A stretch of DNA of 64,000 bases from Ceratodon purpureus (taxonomy: Eukaryota; Streptophyta; Bryopsida; Pseudoditrichales; Ditrichaceae): assembly GCA_014871385.1 (NCBI GenBank), contig CM026426.1:35713918-35777917 (forward strand), read 5' to 3'. Position numbers and translations under genes: made by a program. Positions 37,036-49,433 of this stretch are shown here, piece after piece. How positions within the stretch are numbered: position 1 is the stretch's first letter; each line of letters starts with the position of its first letter. The notes beneath the pieces are model-generated. The model did not search any database. It was not told where the DNA came from and worked only from the letters and a program-made list of their open reading frames with translations.

Positions 37036-38740
37036 GTAAGTTGAATCCTTGTTGCTACATCATTGGAAGATTGAATATGGTAGAATTTCGTAGGTGATGA
37101 ATAAGCATGTAATATCTTTGAATGTGGTACGTGATTTGGCATATCAATAACTGACAGGAGCGACGCGTTGAGATTGGAACAATTCTGCCCCCCTTGGGAA
37201 GGTTTAAGATTGTGGCCTCATAGTGCTCATAATTACAAAGAGTCTTTTTTCGCTGCCAATGGAAGAGTAGGATGCAGTCAACATTTTTGAGGTTTTACGG
37301 CTGCAGCAGCATAGCAAATTAAAGATTTTGAACTTCATGGGCAGCTATATTGGAGATAGTGCATGTGATAGTTCTTTAAGGATCGCACTCTCACAAAATA
37401 GATTCCTCTGTAGTAACCACTCTTTTAAAAATGCTTTAGCGTCTAGTTCAACATTTTCTTGAGTTAAATGGATGACGATGATATTATACATGCAGCACAT
37501 GTGAAGCTACTACACATGTAGACACAGGTGCTAACGAAAATTTGTATGTGCACATGAAAATTCCAAACAAAAATACAATTCCTCGTTCTTGTATAAAAAG
37601 CCACTTTTTAGGATGTACGGGGAATTCCATTCTATTTGTAAAGTAGTAGGGCAGTCTAATATTCAAGGACTCTGATGTAAGGAAATCGCTGCAGAAGCAT
37701 GTTTGTAAAGTAGGCTACTGGGTAGTGTTTGCAACGTCTAGGTCTACAACAACAATATGTAGTTCCTTTGTACTTGCTGAAGCGACCAAATCTAGACTAT
37801 CCACTCTAAATGCATTCACAACATGCGTTGTGTAAAAATAAACATGAATATTAAAACGCATAAGTTCCAAAAGGGTCATGACTCCTCTGTGTTCTTGTAA
37901 GTATCGAATTACTGGCTCTGATACTGTCTCCGAATTTTCACGCGGAAGCACTAACAAGGCCCCCTAAATATGAATCCTACTCTTTAGATGTGTAGTTCGT
38001 GAGCAATGCAAAAAATACAAACAGGTTCAGAAGGCCATGGACAAGCCATTGAGTTGATTATACAGACTTAAAACAATCGATCCAAAATTTTGCATTTCAG
38101 AAAAATCCACTTCTATTTTCATAATCAAACCTCTATGTTCCTAGTGCATTTAGAGATGTTCAGAAAAGAAAAGGAAATAGTAGACTGTGTCACTACTCAA
38201 ACCAGCTGGGTCTCAAAAGCGTGAACTTGGGGTTGTTGAGTGATAAGTATAGTAAGTGGTAACGGTGTTCACAGCTGGGAAAGGCTCAAAGTTAAGACTA
38301 CGTTGAAATAAAGGTGTTGTCTCTACAATGCTTGGCAAAAAATTCTCCTATAATGAATGAAACTTGTGTCTAGAAGAATTGGGGATGTGTACTGTTGTTT
38401 TTCTAATTATTGTCCTAATATAGATCTAAGATATTGTATGGATAGACAAATAATCTTTGGCTCTTCAAGATAGAATCAAGGTTTTTTTGACATCACTATA
38501 TACATACTTGAAAATTCTAAAGTATAAGCACAATCTCACATATTAATGTGACAAAAAGAACTAAAAAAGAACAATGTACAATATACTACAACTGGGATAC
38601 CCTTTCTACAGATCACTTCTCGACAATTTGAATACCTCAAATTTGTTTTCTAGCAAAAAAATGTATAGCATGACCTCCAAAACTATGAAGTAACTAAATA
38701 TGAAATATCCCAAAAACCAATTTATCCTCTGTGCTGCATC
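37036..38740. other. AT-rich stretch, nothing recognised
   Basis: Short ORFs only. The start is probably the intron following the gene F donor. No further exon could be placed. Confidence 0.4.
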
Positions 38741-38744
38741 AACC

Positions 38745-39472
38745 ACCCGCGGTGTGCCACGAATGAAAGTCAACCCAAGAGAGAAGCTATTGATTATGTC
38801 GCACAGGCCTTCAAACTGACAGCGTAAAGCAACAGGTCGAAGCTTGCGATGATTTTTTGATGCTGTTGCAAGGCGCCCACTACGACGCCCTTGAGCTTAG
38901 GCAATCCAGTTCACATCTAAACTCCACACGAAAGTTGCGTAAGCGGCCTTCAGGAAACACATCGAATAATAAGCATTGTCGGGGCGGTGACCGTAGACCC
39001 GATAGTTATGCGTGGAAAAGAGTCGTGCCTGCTCTCTATTGTTGTAGTTCAAGATCTCGTAGCGATTTTGTTGCATGCCTGGCCTCCAAACCTCCTTTAT
39101 ATCCGACTCCAGGATGTGGGGATACACCTTGCCGACGTTGTCTACCATTGGCCTCGGGTCACACAAGCCCACCTTGTCGTGGAAGAAGTTGTCATCATAC
39201 TCCGCATCGCGGCCTCCAAGCGCCGGAGCTGCGGCAAACATGGAGTCTTGTAGAGGGCAAGAGATTCCCGACAGATCAAATGGCTCAAGCCACTCGGAGT
39301 TTCCAACCTCGTGCGCCAACGCAACTTCCGCCAACTCCGCGTCAGGCATTAGAACAGATGGACCCGATTGCTCTCCCTCTTCGTCGCAACACTCCATTTC
39401 AACGTCTTTTAATCGCAGTCGTTGCTTCGATGGTGTGCTATTGCACCGGGACTTTGGCTTCTTCTCCACCAT
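38745..39472 (-). pseudogene. Gene A': paralogue of the RING-like gene A, truncated
   Basis: The frame starts at ATG 39472 (MVEKKPKSRCNS..) and contains ..KVGLCDPRPMVDNVGKVY.., ..DIKEVWRPGMQQNRYEI.., ..YRVYGHRPDNAYYSMCFLKA.. and ..YATFVWSLDVNW... Every one of these has a counterpart in the plus-strand gene at 53.8-55.2 kb, in the same order. A TAA at 38897-38899 breaks it, but homology continues beyond in frame (..LRPVALRCQFEGLCDII.. against ..LGPVAIRCQVEGLCKII..) to about 38745. The RING-like C-terminus of the other copy is missing. Function is unknown. Confidence 0.65.
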
Positions 39473-39572
39473 TTTGCCATGAACCAGAGAAGCGGATGAA
39501 TTCCATGAGTTAGGAAGAGAACATGGACCATAAAAAAACCAATGGCATATGTACTTAATGGAATTACACATT

Positions 39573-40426
39573 GCAACATGGGATTGTAGGAATTACTGGC
39601 AGAGAGAGTCTTGGCTGAAGAAGAGTGGGAGCTGCTGCGACACACGATATACAAGATGAAGACGATGGATACCTCAATTTGCAACCATTGCGCCCAGTTA
39701 GGATGTCCAATCTTGGAACAAGAAAGTCATGGAATGGCAATGACTAGGTAGAATAATGAGTTTTTAGAGATGTTCAGGCTGATCCCTTTTAGTTTTAGTC
39801 AGGGTAATGATTTGAAAGCTTACCTTTTGATCAAGCCGCCTTATACATGCATAGATGTCTATCCTTACATATAATCCAGAGTGGATATGCATGGTTGAGC
39901 TAGCTTAATTCTTAAGTACTTTATTCCTACAATGTCACCCAAAGTTTCAAGGCAGTTTATGCTAAAGTATGATGCAAAGACTCGTACAGCAGTACAGTTT
40001 TTAACCAGGGGAGGTCTCCTCGTGGGAACTGAAGAATACAAAATTAGTAGATTTGATATCCAGGAGCAAATTATAATCATAAAAGTAACACCCATCTCAA
40101 GTTATATGCAAATGCTGAAAGGAAACTCTTCAATCCTAAGAATATGTGTAGATAGGATGAAACTTAAAAGATTGATGGGAGCCTGGTAACAACGCCACAT
40201 CCGCTCGAAGTATGGATGAGAGATCTTTCGCATTTTGGGCGTTGACTCAAATTGCACATGGATGAATAGTACCAAAGATAACATGAAATACAGTAGCATG
40301 GATGATGGCAGGATGAAATATGCCCAATTTCTAGAATAGCAGCAAAATGAAAAACGATAGTCGAACTTAGAATTAAAGAAGCAGGCGTCTTCATAGGAAC
40401 TAAGTGCACGTAGATTTCATCATCAG
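39573..40426. other. No supported gene
   Basis: Short ORFs on both strands only, without motifs. Confidence 0.4.
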
Positions 40427-40480
40427 TACACTGTTTCCAAGGTGCACACTCTTTCCAAGGTGCACACTGTTTCCAAGGCT
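40427..40480. repeat. 18-bp tandem repeat, three copies
   Basis: TACACTGTTTCCAAGGTG, CACACTCTTTCCAAGGTG and CACACTGTTTCCAAGGCT follow one another without gaps at the edge of the AT-rich repeat region. Confidence 0.9.
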
Positions 40481-40559
40481 CATAGTGTTTAAAGGATTTT
40501 GAGTTGCTATGACATTGGAATTCAAATTTCGAATGGTTGATTAATAATAACTAATTAAA

Positions 40560-42020
40560 AATATTATAAAGAAAACAAAAAAAAAAAACACAGCTGAATT
40601 ACTAGATTGGCTAATAGATAGAATATTTCTTCAAGTAGTAAGAAGATATAGAGTCAAGGATGATATCATACTCACCATAGTAAAAAATGATATAATAATT
40701 AAAAAAAAAGAAAACACGTGTGATAATGAGCGTTGGCTAACAAATAGAATATTTTAGAATTTCCAAATTGATTGGAAGGCTAATTAAGGTTACTTTAATA
40801 ACAAACAAATAAAGTGTGGATGAAGCAAGAAGAATGGATAGTGTCTAAGATACGTCATACGGCTCGAAGTAATTTCAAGATATTTTTATTTTTTTTTTAA
40901 ATAAAAAAAAACAAACACAATTGAATTACTACATTAGTAAACAAATAACATATTTCTCCAAGTAGTAATAAAGGTGGATGAAGCAAGAAGACAGTGTATA
41001 GTAATAAAGATGACATCATACTTCTCAGAGTAATTTCAGAATAATTTTTTAAAATAAAAAACAAAAATAAATAAAATTAAAAAACTAAAATAACAAACAC
41101 AATTGAATTTCTCTATTGACTCTTCGAGTAGTAATATTTCTTCAAGTAGTAATATAGGGGGTAAGCACGAGAAGGAGATATAGAGTCAAGGATGACATCA
41201 TACCCCTTATAGTATTCTGGAAATAATATTAAAAAAAAAAGAAAATGCATGTCATAATTACCATAGGCTAGCAAATAGAATATTTTAGAATTTCAAATGA
41301 AGCAAGAAGAATGCTAGTGAAGTTTACTTTAATAATAAAAAGATAAAATCTACATATATCTTCAAAGATGACATCATACTCCTTGAAGTAATATCAAAAT
41401 AATTAAAAAATGAATAATAAATAAATAAATGAGACACAATTAAAAACCTAGATTGGCTAACACATAGAATATTTCTTCAAGTAGTAATAAAGGTGGATGA
41501 AGCAAGAAGACAGTGTATAGTAATAAAGATGACATCATACCTCCGAGAGTAATTTTAGAATAACAGCTCAACAATAAATAAATAAAATGAATCACAGTTG
41601 GATTATTAGATTGGCTAACAAATAGAATGTTCCTTCAAATAGTGATATAGGGAGATAGTACAAGAAGATGATATTGAGTCAAGCATGACAAGGGGACACT
41701 CTCTGGTAGTATTTTGGAAATAATAATAATAAAAAAAAAAAACACATGTGAGAGTTAGCATTGGCTAACAAGTAGAATATTTCTTCATATAGTAATAAAG
41801 GTTTTTTATGCGAGAAGGCAATTTACAATGTCAAAGATGACATCATACTCTCCGAAGTAATTTCAAAATGATTTTAAAGACAAAACTAAAAAAATACATT
41901 TGGAGATAAGATTTGCTAACAAATAGAATATTTTGGTTAATTTTAATATAGGTGGATAACACAAGACAATTTGCAGAGTATCAAGGATGACACCATATTC
42001 CCAAGTATTTAATTAAAAAT
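40560..42020. repeat. Diverged AT-rich tandem array, period about 520 bp
   Basis: Recurrent blocks include TTGGCTAACAAATAGAATATTT, TTCAAGTAGTAATA and AAGATGACATCATAC. The longest repeated segment, with AGTAGTAATAAAGGTGGATG, occurs near 40961 and 41480 (519 bp apart). CAAATAGAATATTTTAGAATTTC recurs at 40741 and 41272 (531 bp apart). Shorter related subunits recur every 150-250 bp between them, giving a higher-order structure. No coding potential. It may be a satellite or the inside of a non-autonomous element. Confidence 0.75.
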
Positions 42021-42570
42021 ATTAATTAGTAATAGAAACATAAAAAGAGAAGGTAAGAATTACAAATTTCATAATTAGTTGAAATAAATTAGTTTGTGCA
42101 TTCTTTTGTTATTCCATAGTTTTGATGGACATGCTATATTTTTTTTCCTTAAACTCAGATTTTAGAGATTTAAATTCAAGATGATAAAAATGTTTGTATT
42201 CTCTAATTAATTTTGAACAAATCCACTTCATTTTTAGAAACATTGAAGACTAGACCAAGAAAGCCTAATAATTTACTATCTGAAGTTACACACTAATCAA
42301 TTTCCTAAAATGTCCTTCATCACCCAGAAAATATGTTGGAATCAAATAAATAAAAAGAAGTTCCAAGTCATGTAAGGGCCTTACGGCCTTTACAGCACAG
42401 CTTGGAAAATAAACAAAAGAACTCCACAGAAATTACAGCCTGGTCTTTGAAGATGTAGTGAGGCAATTTACCGAAAATAAAATAAATAAATTGTCTTTCT
42501 AGAGATGTAGTGCTTGGAAATAAAACCTACCATTTTGCTTTGTTTACACGGTTTGCTCAAGGATTCGTGG

Positions 42571-43150
42571 GAAATTTAAGAAAGTGTAATTAGACTAGAA
42601 AAAAGGATGAAGTAGAGCAGATTCTACTTTTAATTTTTTTTAAAAATGATTGTAATACACGTTCATGGTTAGAAGCATATTCAAGACACATGGTTTATGA
42701 GAAACCCAGAAGTGATCCATATAGAACATACCAAATTGTGCAGAGAACTTGGGGGAAATATGATTTGAAAGTAAGCTTAACCATGGAAAAAAAAAAAATG
42801 AAAATGGGAGGGGGGATTAGAAAGGTGTGTCAAAACAACAACCTTGATAATGAAATTTAAAGGAAAAAACAAAGGGAAATAATCCGTCATTATTGGGTCC
42901 GGAAGTAGATCCAATCAGAAAAGAAAAATCATAGGAGAGAGAAGGGTGAAGCAGAGAAAATTACCAAATAGAAGAAAGAGATTGAATCCAGGGTGGGTCC
43001 CAAAAAGTACCCATAAAATGAAACTTTAAATTAACCAAGAAGTGAATTAAGGCTTTCATTACAAAGTTTGCTTAGAGGTTCTTGGGAAATTTAAGAAAGT
43101 GTCATTAGTGTAGAAAGAAGGATGAAGCATAGCAAATTCCAGTTTTAAAC
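42571..43150. repeat. Second AT-rich duplication at about 514-bp spacing
   Basis: GAAATTTAAGAAAGTGT..ATTAG..TAGAAA..AGGATGAAG is present near 42571 and again near 43085. Between and after them, related purine-rich segments (..AGGGTGAAGCAGAGAAAAT.. near 42945; ..AGGGTGAACCAAAGAAAAT.. near 43282) recur. The spacing is like that of the preceding array although the sequence differs. Confidence 0.55.
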
Positions 43151-43439
43151 TAAAAAGAGGATTGTAATAGAGGTGGGTCAATAAGATATATAGAAAATCC
43201 CATTTGGAAGAGACCCGGAAGTGAAATACTTATCTATTAATAAATGTACACAGGAAGTAAGGAAAGTAAGAATGGAGAAAAGGGTGAACCAAAGAAAATA
43301 AACATAGGAAAAAAGTAATGAATGAAGAGTGCGTCTAAAGTTTCGATATTTAATAGAATAGAAAACAAGAACATTTTAGAAGAAATAGGAAACTTAAAAA
43401 CAAAAACCACTAAGAAAGCCCAAGTAGTATTTTGCACAT

Positions 43440-45870
43440 TACTCCTGAGCTAGATTTTAGAAGCGTAAGCCATTCAAAATTAAACTGGAAATGAAATTTG
43501 GAATTGCAAGGCCAAACTAGAAAGAGACAACAACGCTGGTTTGCAATGAATTCATACGTGAAGCCATTACCTAGTATGTCGATGATTCATGGAAACATGA
43601 ATTTCAAAGTGCTCTAATTAAAAAGTGGACATACTTGTCGACGCTAGAATTTAAATGAGCTTCGATTGAATGGACAATCATCAGATGGATGTTACTAAAG
43701 TGGAAGAGACCTAAGCAGCATTTTGGCGTTAAGACTGTAGTACTTACAAGACCCTCAATTAGACCCCCTAGTTGCAGCACTGAGTGTGTACCGCGACAGG
43801 GAAATTCTGGATGAGGTATGCCTTTCTAGGCTTCTAGCACGCTGCAGTCGGATTTCATCCTTTCATGTTTTCTTTCTCGTTATTCCATGGTTAAGTTATC
43901 TTGGACATGGATGTGTACTCAAAGGGTTGATTTCCCTTGAAACGGCTGCTAAACCTAAAATAATACTAATTGCCTCGTATCCTGTACATGCGCAATGAAG
44001 GACTTGGATTCACATGAAGATATGGTAGACTCACTTTCATTTATCATTATTTTTAATTTTGCTGAATTGATATGAAATTCATTGCTTAGAAAGAAAAAAG
44101 ACTCAAGAACCCTACTTGACAATGTTTCTATGAGTTTATTCAATTAAAGCCATGAACTTCAAAATTAAACGAGTCGCAATGTATTAGTTTGGCATTTGGA
44201 AGGAAGCGTAAAATATTGTAGGCGTAAAGTGGGGCAGGGTGAAATGATATCGCGAATAACCGGTCAGAAATGTCTTACAAATATTTGTTTTGGTATTTCA
44301 AAAATAATTAAAAAGGATAAAAAATCATTCCAAATAATCTAGAAATACATGATTGTCACTAGCATGATGAGGCAAATTGAAGCGCGCTATGCATACCCAG
44401 TAAGGTGCAATCCATTTCAAAAACCAGAAGTAGGAGCACCTTGGCCAATACATCCACTGCAATACAAATTTATATAACTATTGATATTGTCATGTAAACC
44501 TTCTTTCTGACGACAAGGACCCATTGCATAGAACATGTTTGTGTTGCAATGGAATTGCCACATCTGAGTTGTCAACATTGTGAAAGAGATCTATTTATGA
44601 AGCCTTATTTGTAGTGCACTTCTCTGACGCTAGTAAATCATTGTGTTGTTTTTCTAATGCTGAACATGTTGATGATTATCAATGTTTATGGTATCCAAAT
44701 GAATGAATGACTACCGATGTGTCCCAATGGAATTATCCCAGGATGTTGTAATTTATAGATTTAGCATCAAGCTATGCAATGGCTAAATTCGGACGGTGAC
44801 TGATTTTAAAATAAACTTATCATGTTCTTTCATATTGAATAAAATATTATATACCGAAATATACTAAGTACTTCTTAATTGATCTACGTGGAAAGTATCC
44901 AATTCTGGGTGCCGCAAGTAGGGTCATGAATTAATTTTATTAAATAATATAAACCCAGTTCAAGCAAAAATTATGACTTTCTTTGAAGTAAATAGTATGA
45001 CTTAAGAGATTGACATAAAAGGGCACCATTGTGGTTTGGTGATTGAGTAAAAAAGTCTCTTCTACAGTGGAGAAATTGAAAGGAGAAGGAGTGTGACCCT
45101 CTGAAAATAACAAAAAAAGGATTTGCTTGTGGGTGCATTAGAGTGCTCAACGGTTGAGAAATTTGAGATAACTATAAGGCCCACCGAGTATCATCAGGGA
45201 TGTCCAAAAGAAAGGCAACAGTGCATCTATGATTTTAGAAGGAATCATTTTTAACCGAAACTCATAATAGAGAAGCAATGGTTTAGGAGAGTAGACCCAA
45301 AGGCCGTCTCGTTGCTGGACTCGCTTAAACCAGTGTAGAGGCCCCGTAGCAGTGCTCTGTTGTGCGCAGTCGTTTGGGACTAGAGCACCAAGTACCGCTG
45401 ACTTCTAACAAAACCCACGTTAGGTCAATGATATGTAGTTGCTCAAGTGCTGTTTATTGAAGCAACAACCAGAAAAGAGTTTTTTAATAGTTTATGAAAT
45501 ATGCAACTTCTAATATATAGAATTTAGCCTCTACCTATATGAATAAGCATTGCTAAATGATTCTAGAATGTGATACACAATGTCCTCAAATCAGAAACTA
45601 TTAATTTTCATGGAGAGTAATACATATTCATTTTTTCTTACAGCCTCTAACGCATAATTTCGCTAAAAACATGATGATCTAGGTTTTGGAAAGTATTTCC
45701 CTGTATGGTATCATCTATTTGACCTTAGAAATGTCCATTTAAAGTTTAAATAATAGAGTTTAGAAACTGGTTAAAAATATATAATGAAATAGGAAAAATC
45801 GACTGGTTAATTTAGAATTAAAGTAGTCATACTTAGATTCTAGGCATGTTGGTGTTAGACCTAGGGCGTA
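43440..45870. other. AT-rich stretch, nothing recognised
   Basis: No ORF with protein-like composition and no RNA gene signature were seen. Confidence 0.4.
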
Positions 45871-46157
45871 CCACTCTTTGTACCATGGTACATATGTGAC
45901 CATGCTACTTAAATTTAACCTGCCTATGAATGTTTGCTCCTGCGCTCTCAGCCACTACGTAACTAGTAATCCAATGGTCTCTTCGTATCAATCCCTTATA
46001 AATTCTTTGGTGGCCGCAAACAACTCATGTACCCCCCCTTGCACACAAACAATCTTGCTTCATCCACAGCAAATTGAGGTGGTTGTCCCCTTCTCCATTG
46101 CAATTGCTCTCACTGTGATTCTATATCTGAATCATGGCGCGGTGCAGCGGCACAATT

Positions 46158-46174
46158 GGGGGGGGGGGGGGGGG
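46158..46174. repeat. Run of 17 G
   Basis: An uninterrupted G17 tract just upstream of the decayed gene C. It is prone to slippage and G-quadruplex formation; its length is uncertain in most sequencing. Confidence 0.9.
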
Positions 46175-48400
46175 TGCAGTGATTCTAGTCTTGAGGTCTC
46201 TGGTGGCTCGGGAGGCACGACTGACTCGTGGGGCAGTGGGAAGCAACACGAGCTCATACCAACCAACCTCAAGGTCTGGAGGGAAGCTTTCAACCTGAAA
46301 TGCTTTGGACCACAGATACGCAAGAAGTTGACGTAGCGTGCGCCCTTTCTTCTAGAAAGTAAGCAGGCTGAGTACTCCTGGGATTTTTTTACAAAGGTGG
46401 GAGGACTAAGCAATGATGGAATTCCATATAGGAAGCTAAAGGAGGACAACGACATCACCGTCGAGCAGCTCTCCCGCACTTATCCGCTCAATTTTAGGGG
46501 TAATCGACACCTGATGAAGCTTATGTAGGACGTCATCAGCGCTCAGAATGCACAGCACATGTACCAACGTGTGTATGGCGGATTATGTCCAGATAGTGGG
46601 GAGTACGGGACGGAATTTCTTCGTGGGGTTGAGCTAGAGTTTCGGTAGAAGAAGAAGGTGAATTGGGCAAAATGGACTGCAGAGCTAGCTTCGCAGCAGC
46701 TAAAGAATTCATGGTAGAATCCATAGAAGATGACGCCTTCATGCATACGTGAGCAAGTTGACGGTGTGCTTATTTATTTCTAGTATCTACTTGGGCGTGC
46801 GCTCAATGCTCATACAGTAGCTGTTGCACAACTGCGGGAAGCAAAGCTAAAAGTACGCCCAGAGGCACAGATAGATGGAGATCAGTTCAGCGTTGTTACG
46901 TCGGTTTTAGGTAAGATACAACGCCTCAACACAAAGAAAAATTTGTTTGCTAGAGCAATGGTCGAGCTCTTGGTCCAGTAGATAACAACCCTGCAGCAGG
47001 CCACTACTGCGTTAGCGGTTTTCTGCTCATTTCAAGTTGGCAGATCGATGTAATCATCATTGAGGAGAGCTACATTGAGGTGAAAATTCAGGTCACAAAA
47101 AGGCCTTACAAAATGGCACGTGATAAAAAAATAGGGTGCCCGTGCACTTTTGACGAGGCACCAGTCATGCCACCATGGGGGGTCGAACCAATGACCTCAG
47201 ACTCCCACAAGTATTGGACATTTCTACAGTGGTAGCGCGTACAGCATGCAGAGCCGCCGAGCTCACCTCCCAAGTCGGCTTGCTTGTATTAGTAGGTAAA
47301 TTTGGTATCGTATTAGTGAAAGGTCCCACAATTTAGTATAATTCAAATATTCAACCATTCCCCCTTTGCCAAATCAGCGCCACTGAGCACTCCTCTAAAC
47401 TCTGCGGGAAGCAATTTTGGCATCCGCTGCCTGCAGGAGAGGGGCCCTTGGGTAGCCGGTTTACCTAACCCAGGCTGCCTTAGACGGCCTTTTAGTGACC
47501 CCATTCTTCACGTACTGTGTGCGCCCGCATCAATTCTTCTCACCACTCCCCACCGAGCGGACGTCCATGCTGCCATCGAAAGACAAACTACCGTGTGGGT
47601 TGTGCGGCCGCTTTTGGGCAGACATGGCTTAGGTAAATCTTCCATGTGGTTGCTTATTTCATCCTTGTTGCATATCCAAGATTGTGCTTGGTAGGTATCC
47701 ACACTGTCCTTGTTGTGATGAGGTTCGAGGCGGCGTTTGGATGGGGCAGTGGGGCCTCCTAACAAACAACGCAACAACGCTAGCCAGTGTTGAGTCTTAC
47801 CAGGCAGCCATGGACATTGTCGGATTGGCACTACCACTCTCTCGGGAGGTCCCCAGGCCTTTATTTGAGAGATTGTCATATTTGATGACGCATGTGTTGA
47901 GCCCGGATGGTCTGTCCAGAAGCGCACAAGCCCAGACAGCAAGTGCATCATAGGGAGTGGCCCCACTAAACGGGCGTGCCTTCACAACCAAAGGCCTGGC
48001 AGTTCCTGCCTACAGGGTGGAGGGTCTGCCTGAAGCGCAGTTGCTGTCTGCAGAGCTGCTGTAGCATTCGGTCATCAACATCGACCCGATCAGCGTTGTG
48101 GATCAACATCCCTCGCGAAGCCACAGCGTCAATCCATGCCCATCCCTAGTTGGCCCTGAATTGATGACTACGGAAAACTCCGAAGGTGTATTCGATGCAG
48201 TTGCCATGGAGCTCATACAAATTGCAAAAGCTACGGCAAATGAGGCGGAGGAGTTCCTCTTCAAGGAGGAGGAGGCGGATTTGTACAAGAAATCTGAAGC
48301 AAGCAAGGTTAACACTACTGCAAGTGGCGCCAAAGACGCTGCAGCAAACAAGGTTAAAGCAATTGAGGGGGACCAGGAACGGGGTGAACGTATTGCTTGA
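46175..48400 (+). pseudogene. Gene C: repeat-associated multi-exon gene, decayed
   Basis: One plus-strand frame from about 46190 to 47053 reads ..YSWDFFTKVGGLSNDGIPYRKL.., ..MYQRVYGGLCPDSGEYGTEF.., ..VNWAKWTAELASQQLKN.., ..RPEAQIDGDQFSVVTSVL... Its only interruptions are TAG codons (46334, 46526, 46646, 46715, 46724, 46979, and 46781, which may instead be a splice acceptor). Further exon-like blocks follow: ..GCPCTFDEAPVMPPWGVE.. (about 47140), ..AGLPNPGCLRRPFSDPILHV.. (about 47450) and ..YPHCPCCDEVRGG.. to ..LSYLMTHVLSPDG.. (47684-47953). The last is an acidic, Lys/Glu-rich coiled-coil-like tail (48098-48400). I cannot name the family. The Cys pairs in CPCC suggest metal binding. Confidence 0.5.
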
Positions 48401-49430
48401 GCAAGCATATATAATTGTTGACTACAATTTCCCTAGTGGTTTGACGGAGCGTTGCTTGCCAATGCAATTTACTTTCACGATTACACTCAACCTTTGGTGG
48501 CGTAATGGCAATCTTAGAAGATGGCATTGCAGAGTTCTAGTTCCTTGTCCCAGCCCCACCTTCGGCTTCATTTTCTGTTTCACAATCAGTATGTAAAACT
48601 GTAACTACAATTTTGAACAATGATTTTATTTATGACTCCTATGAATTGCTCTTTCTAGATGAAGTAAGATTTTATTATTCACAGGCTTCTATTGAAATGT
48701 TTAATGAAGTTCTTGCCCAAGGTCTGTCATACTATATCATGGAATGTCTAGTAGGACGTCTTTCGTTACCTTGTGCTCATTTCTGAGTAATAGAGGCTAA
48801 GTTACGGTTGACTACCAGCACGCGCTCTATGTGAATCCTTAGCTACTTCAGTGGCTCAAGTCGGTGAGTTGAACCACGTTTCAATACATGCCCCACAAAC
48901 TCAACCTGTACGCTTCATTTGTTCATGACTAAGACATGATTGTGTCACCACCTCTATTGTCCAAAACAAAGCGCCTATCTTATATTATCTAGCCTGGGGC
49001 TCTTGCTCTCATAACTATCCAAACGTGGCAAATGGAGACTTAACGTATTATCTAAGGGCAAAGAATAACACTTATATTCTACCACATTGCAATATAATCA
49101 GTATTTATTAATCTTAAATATTACTTTCATCCAAATCATGCAGCTAGCTTCATCTATTATTTTATCTAAAAATATCAGCATCTCACTTTTCCTTGCATTC
49201 GATTTGCCCAAACTTTCATAATATTTGTAGCACGACATGATGGTATTGAGGAGAAATTAGCAACATAGATAATCTTCATGGGTTGCAGTCTCTTAGATAG
49301 ATTGTGGTAGTAGACTTGAACTGTCCAAAATTGCTCAAGATCGGTTTGAATACATAACAGTCCTGACGGGTACTCCTGCTGTAGCAACCCTTCTTTTCCG
49401 CCCACTTATACAATCCTGCTCACTGGAAAA
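48401..49430. other. AT-rich stretch, nothing recognised
   Basis: Short ORFs only, without motifs. Confidence 0.4.
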
Positions 49431-49433
49431 CTA

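Noticed and set aside
47150..47285. A tRNA-derived SINE on the minus strand (box-B-like GGTTCGACCCCCC with a loose box A)
   Set aside because: The box-B-like sequence is the complement of coding sequence in gene C (..PPWGVE..), and the frame around it is protein-like. The spacing to the box A candidate is also too long.
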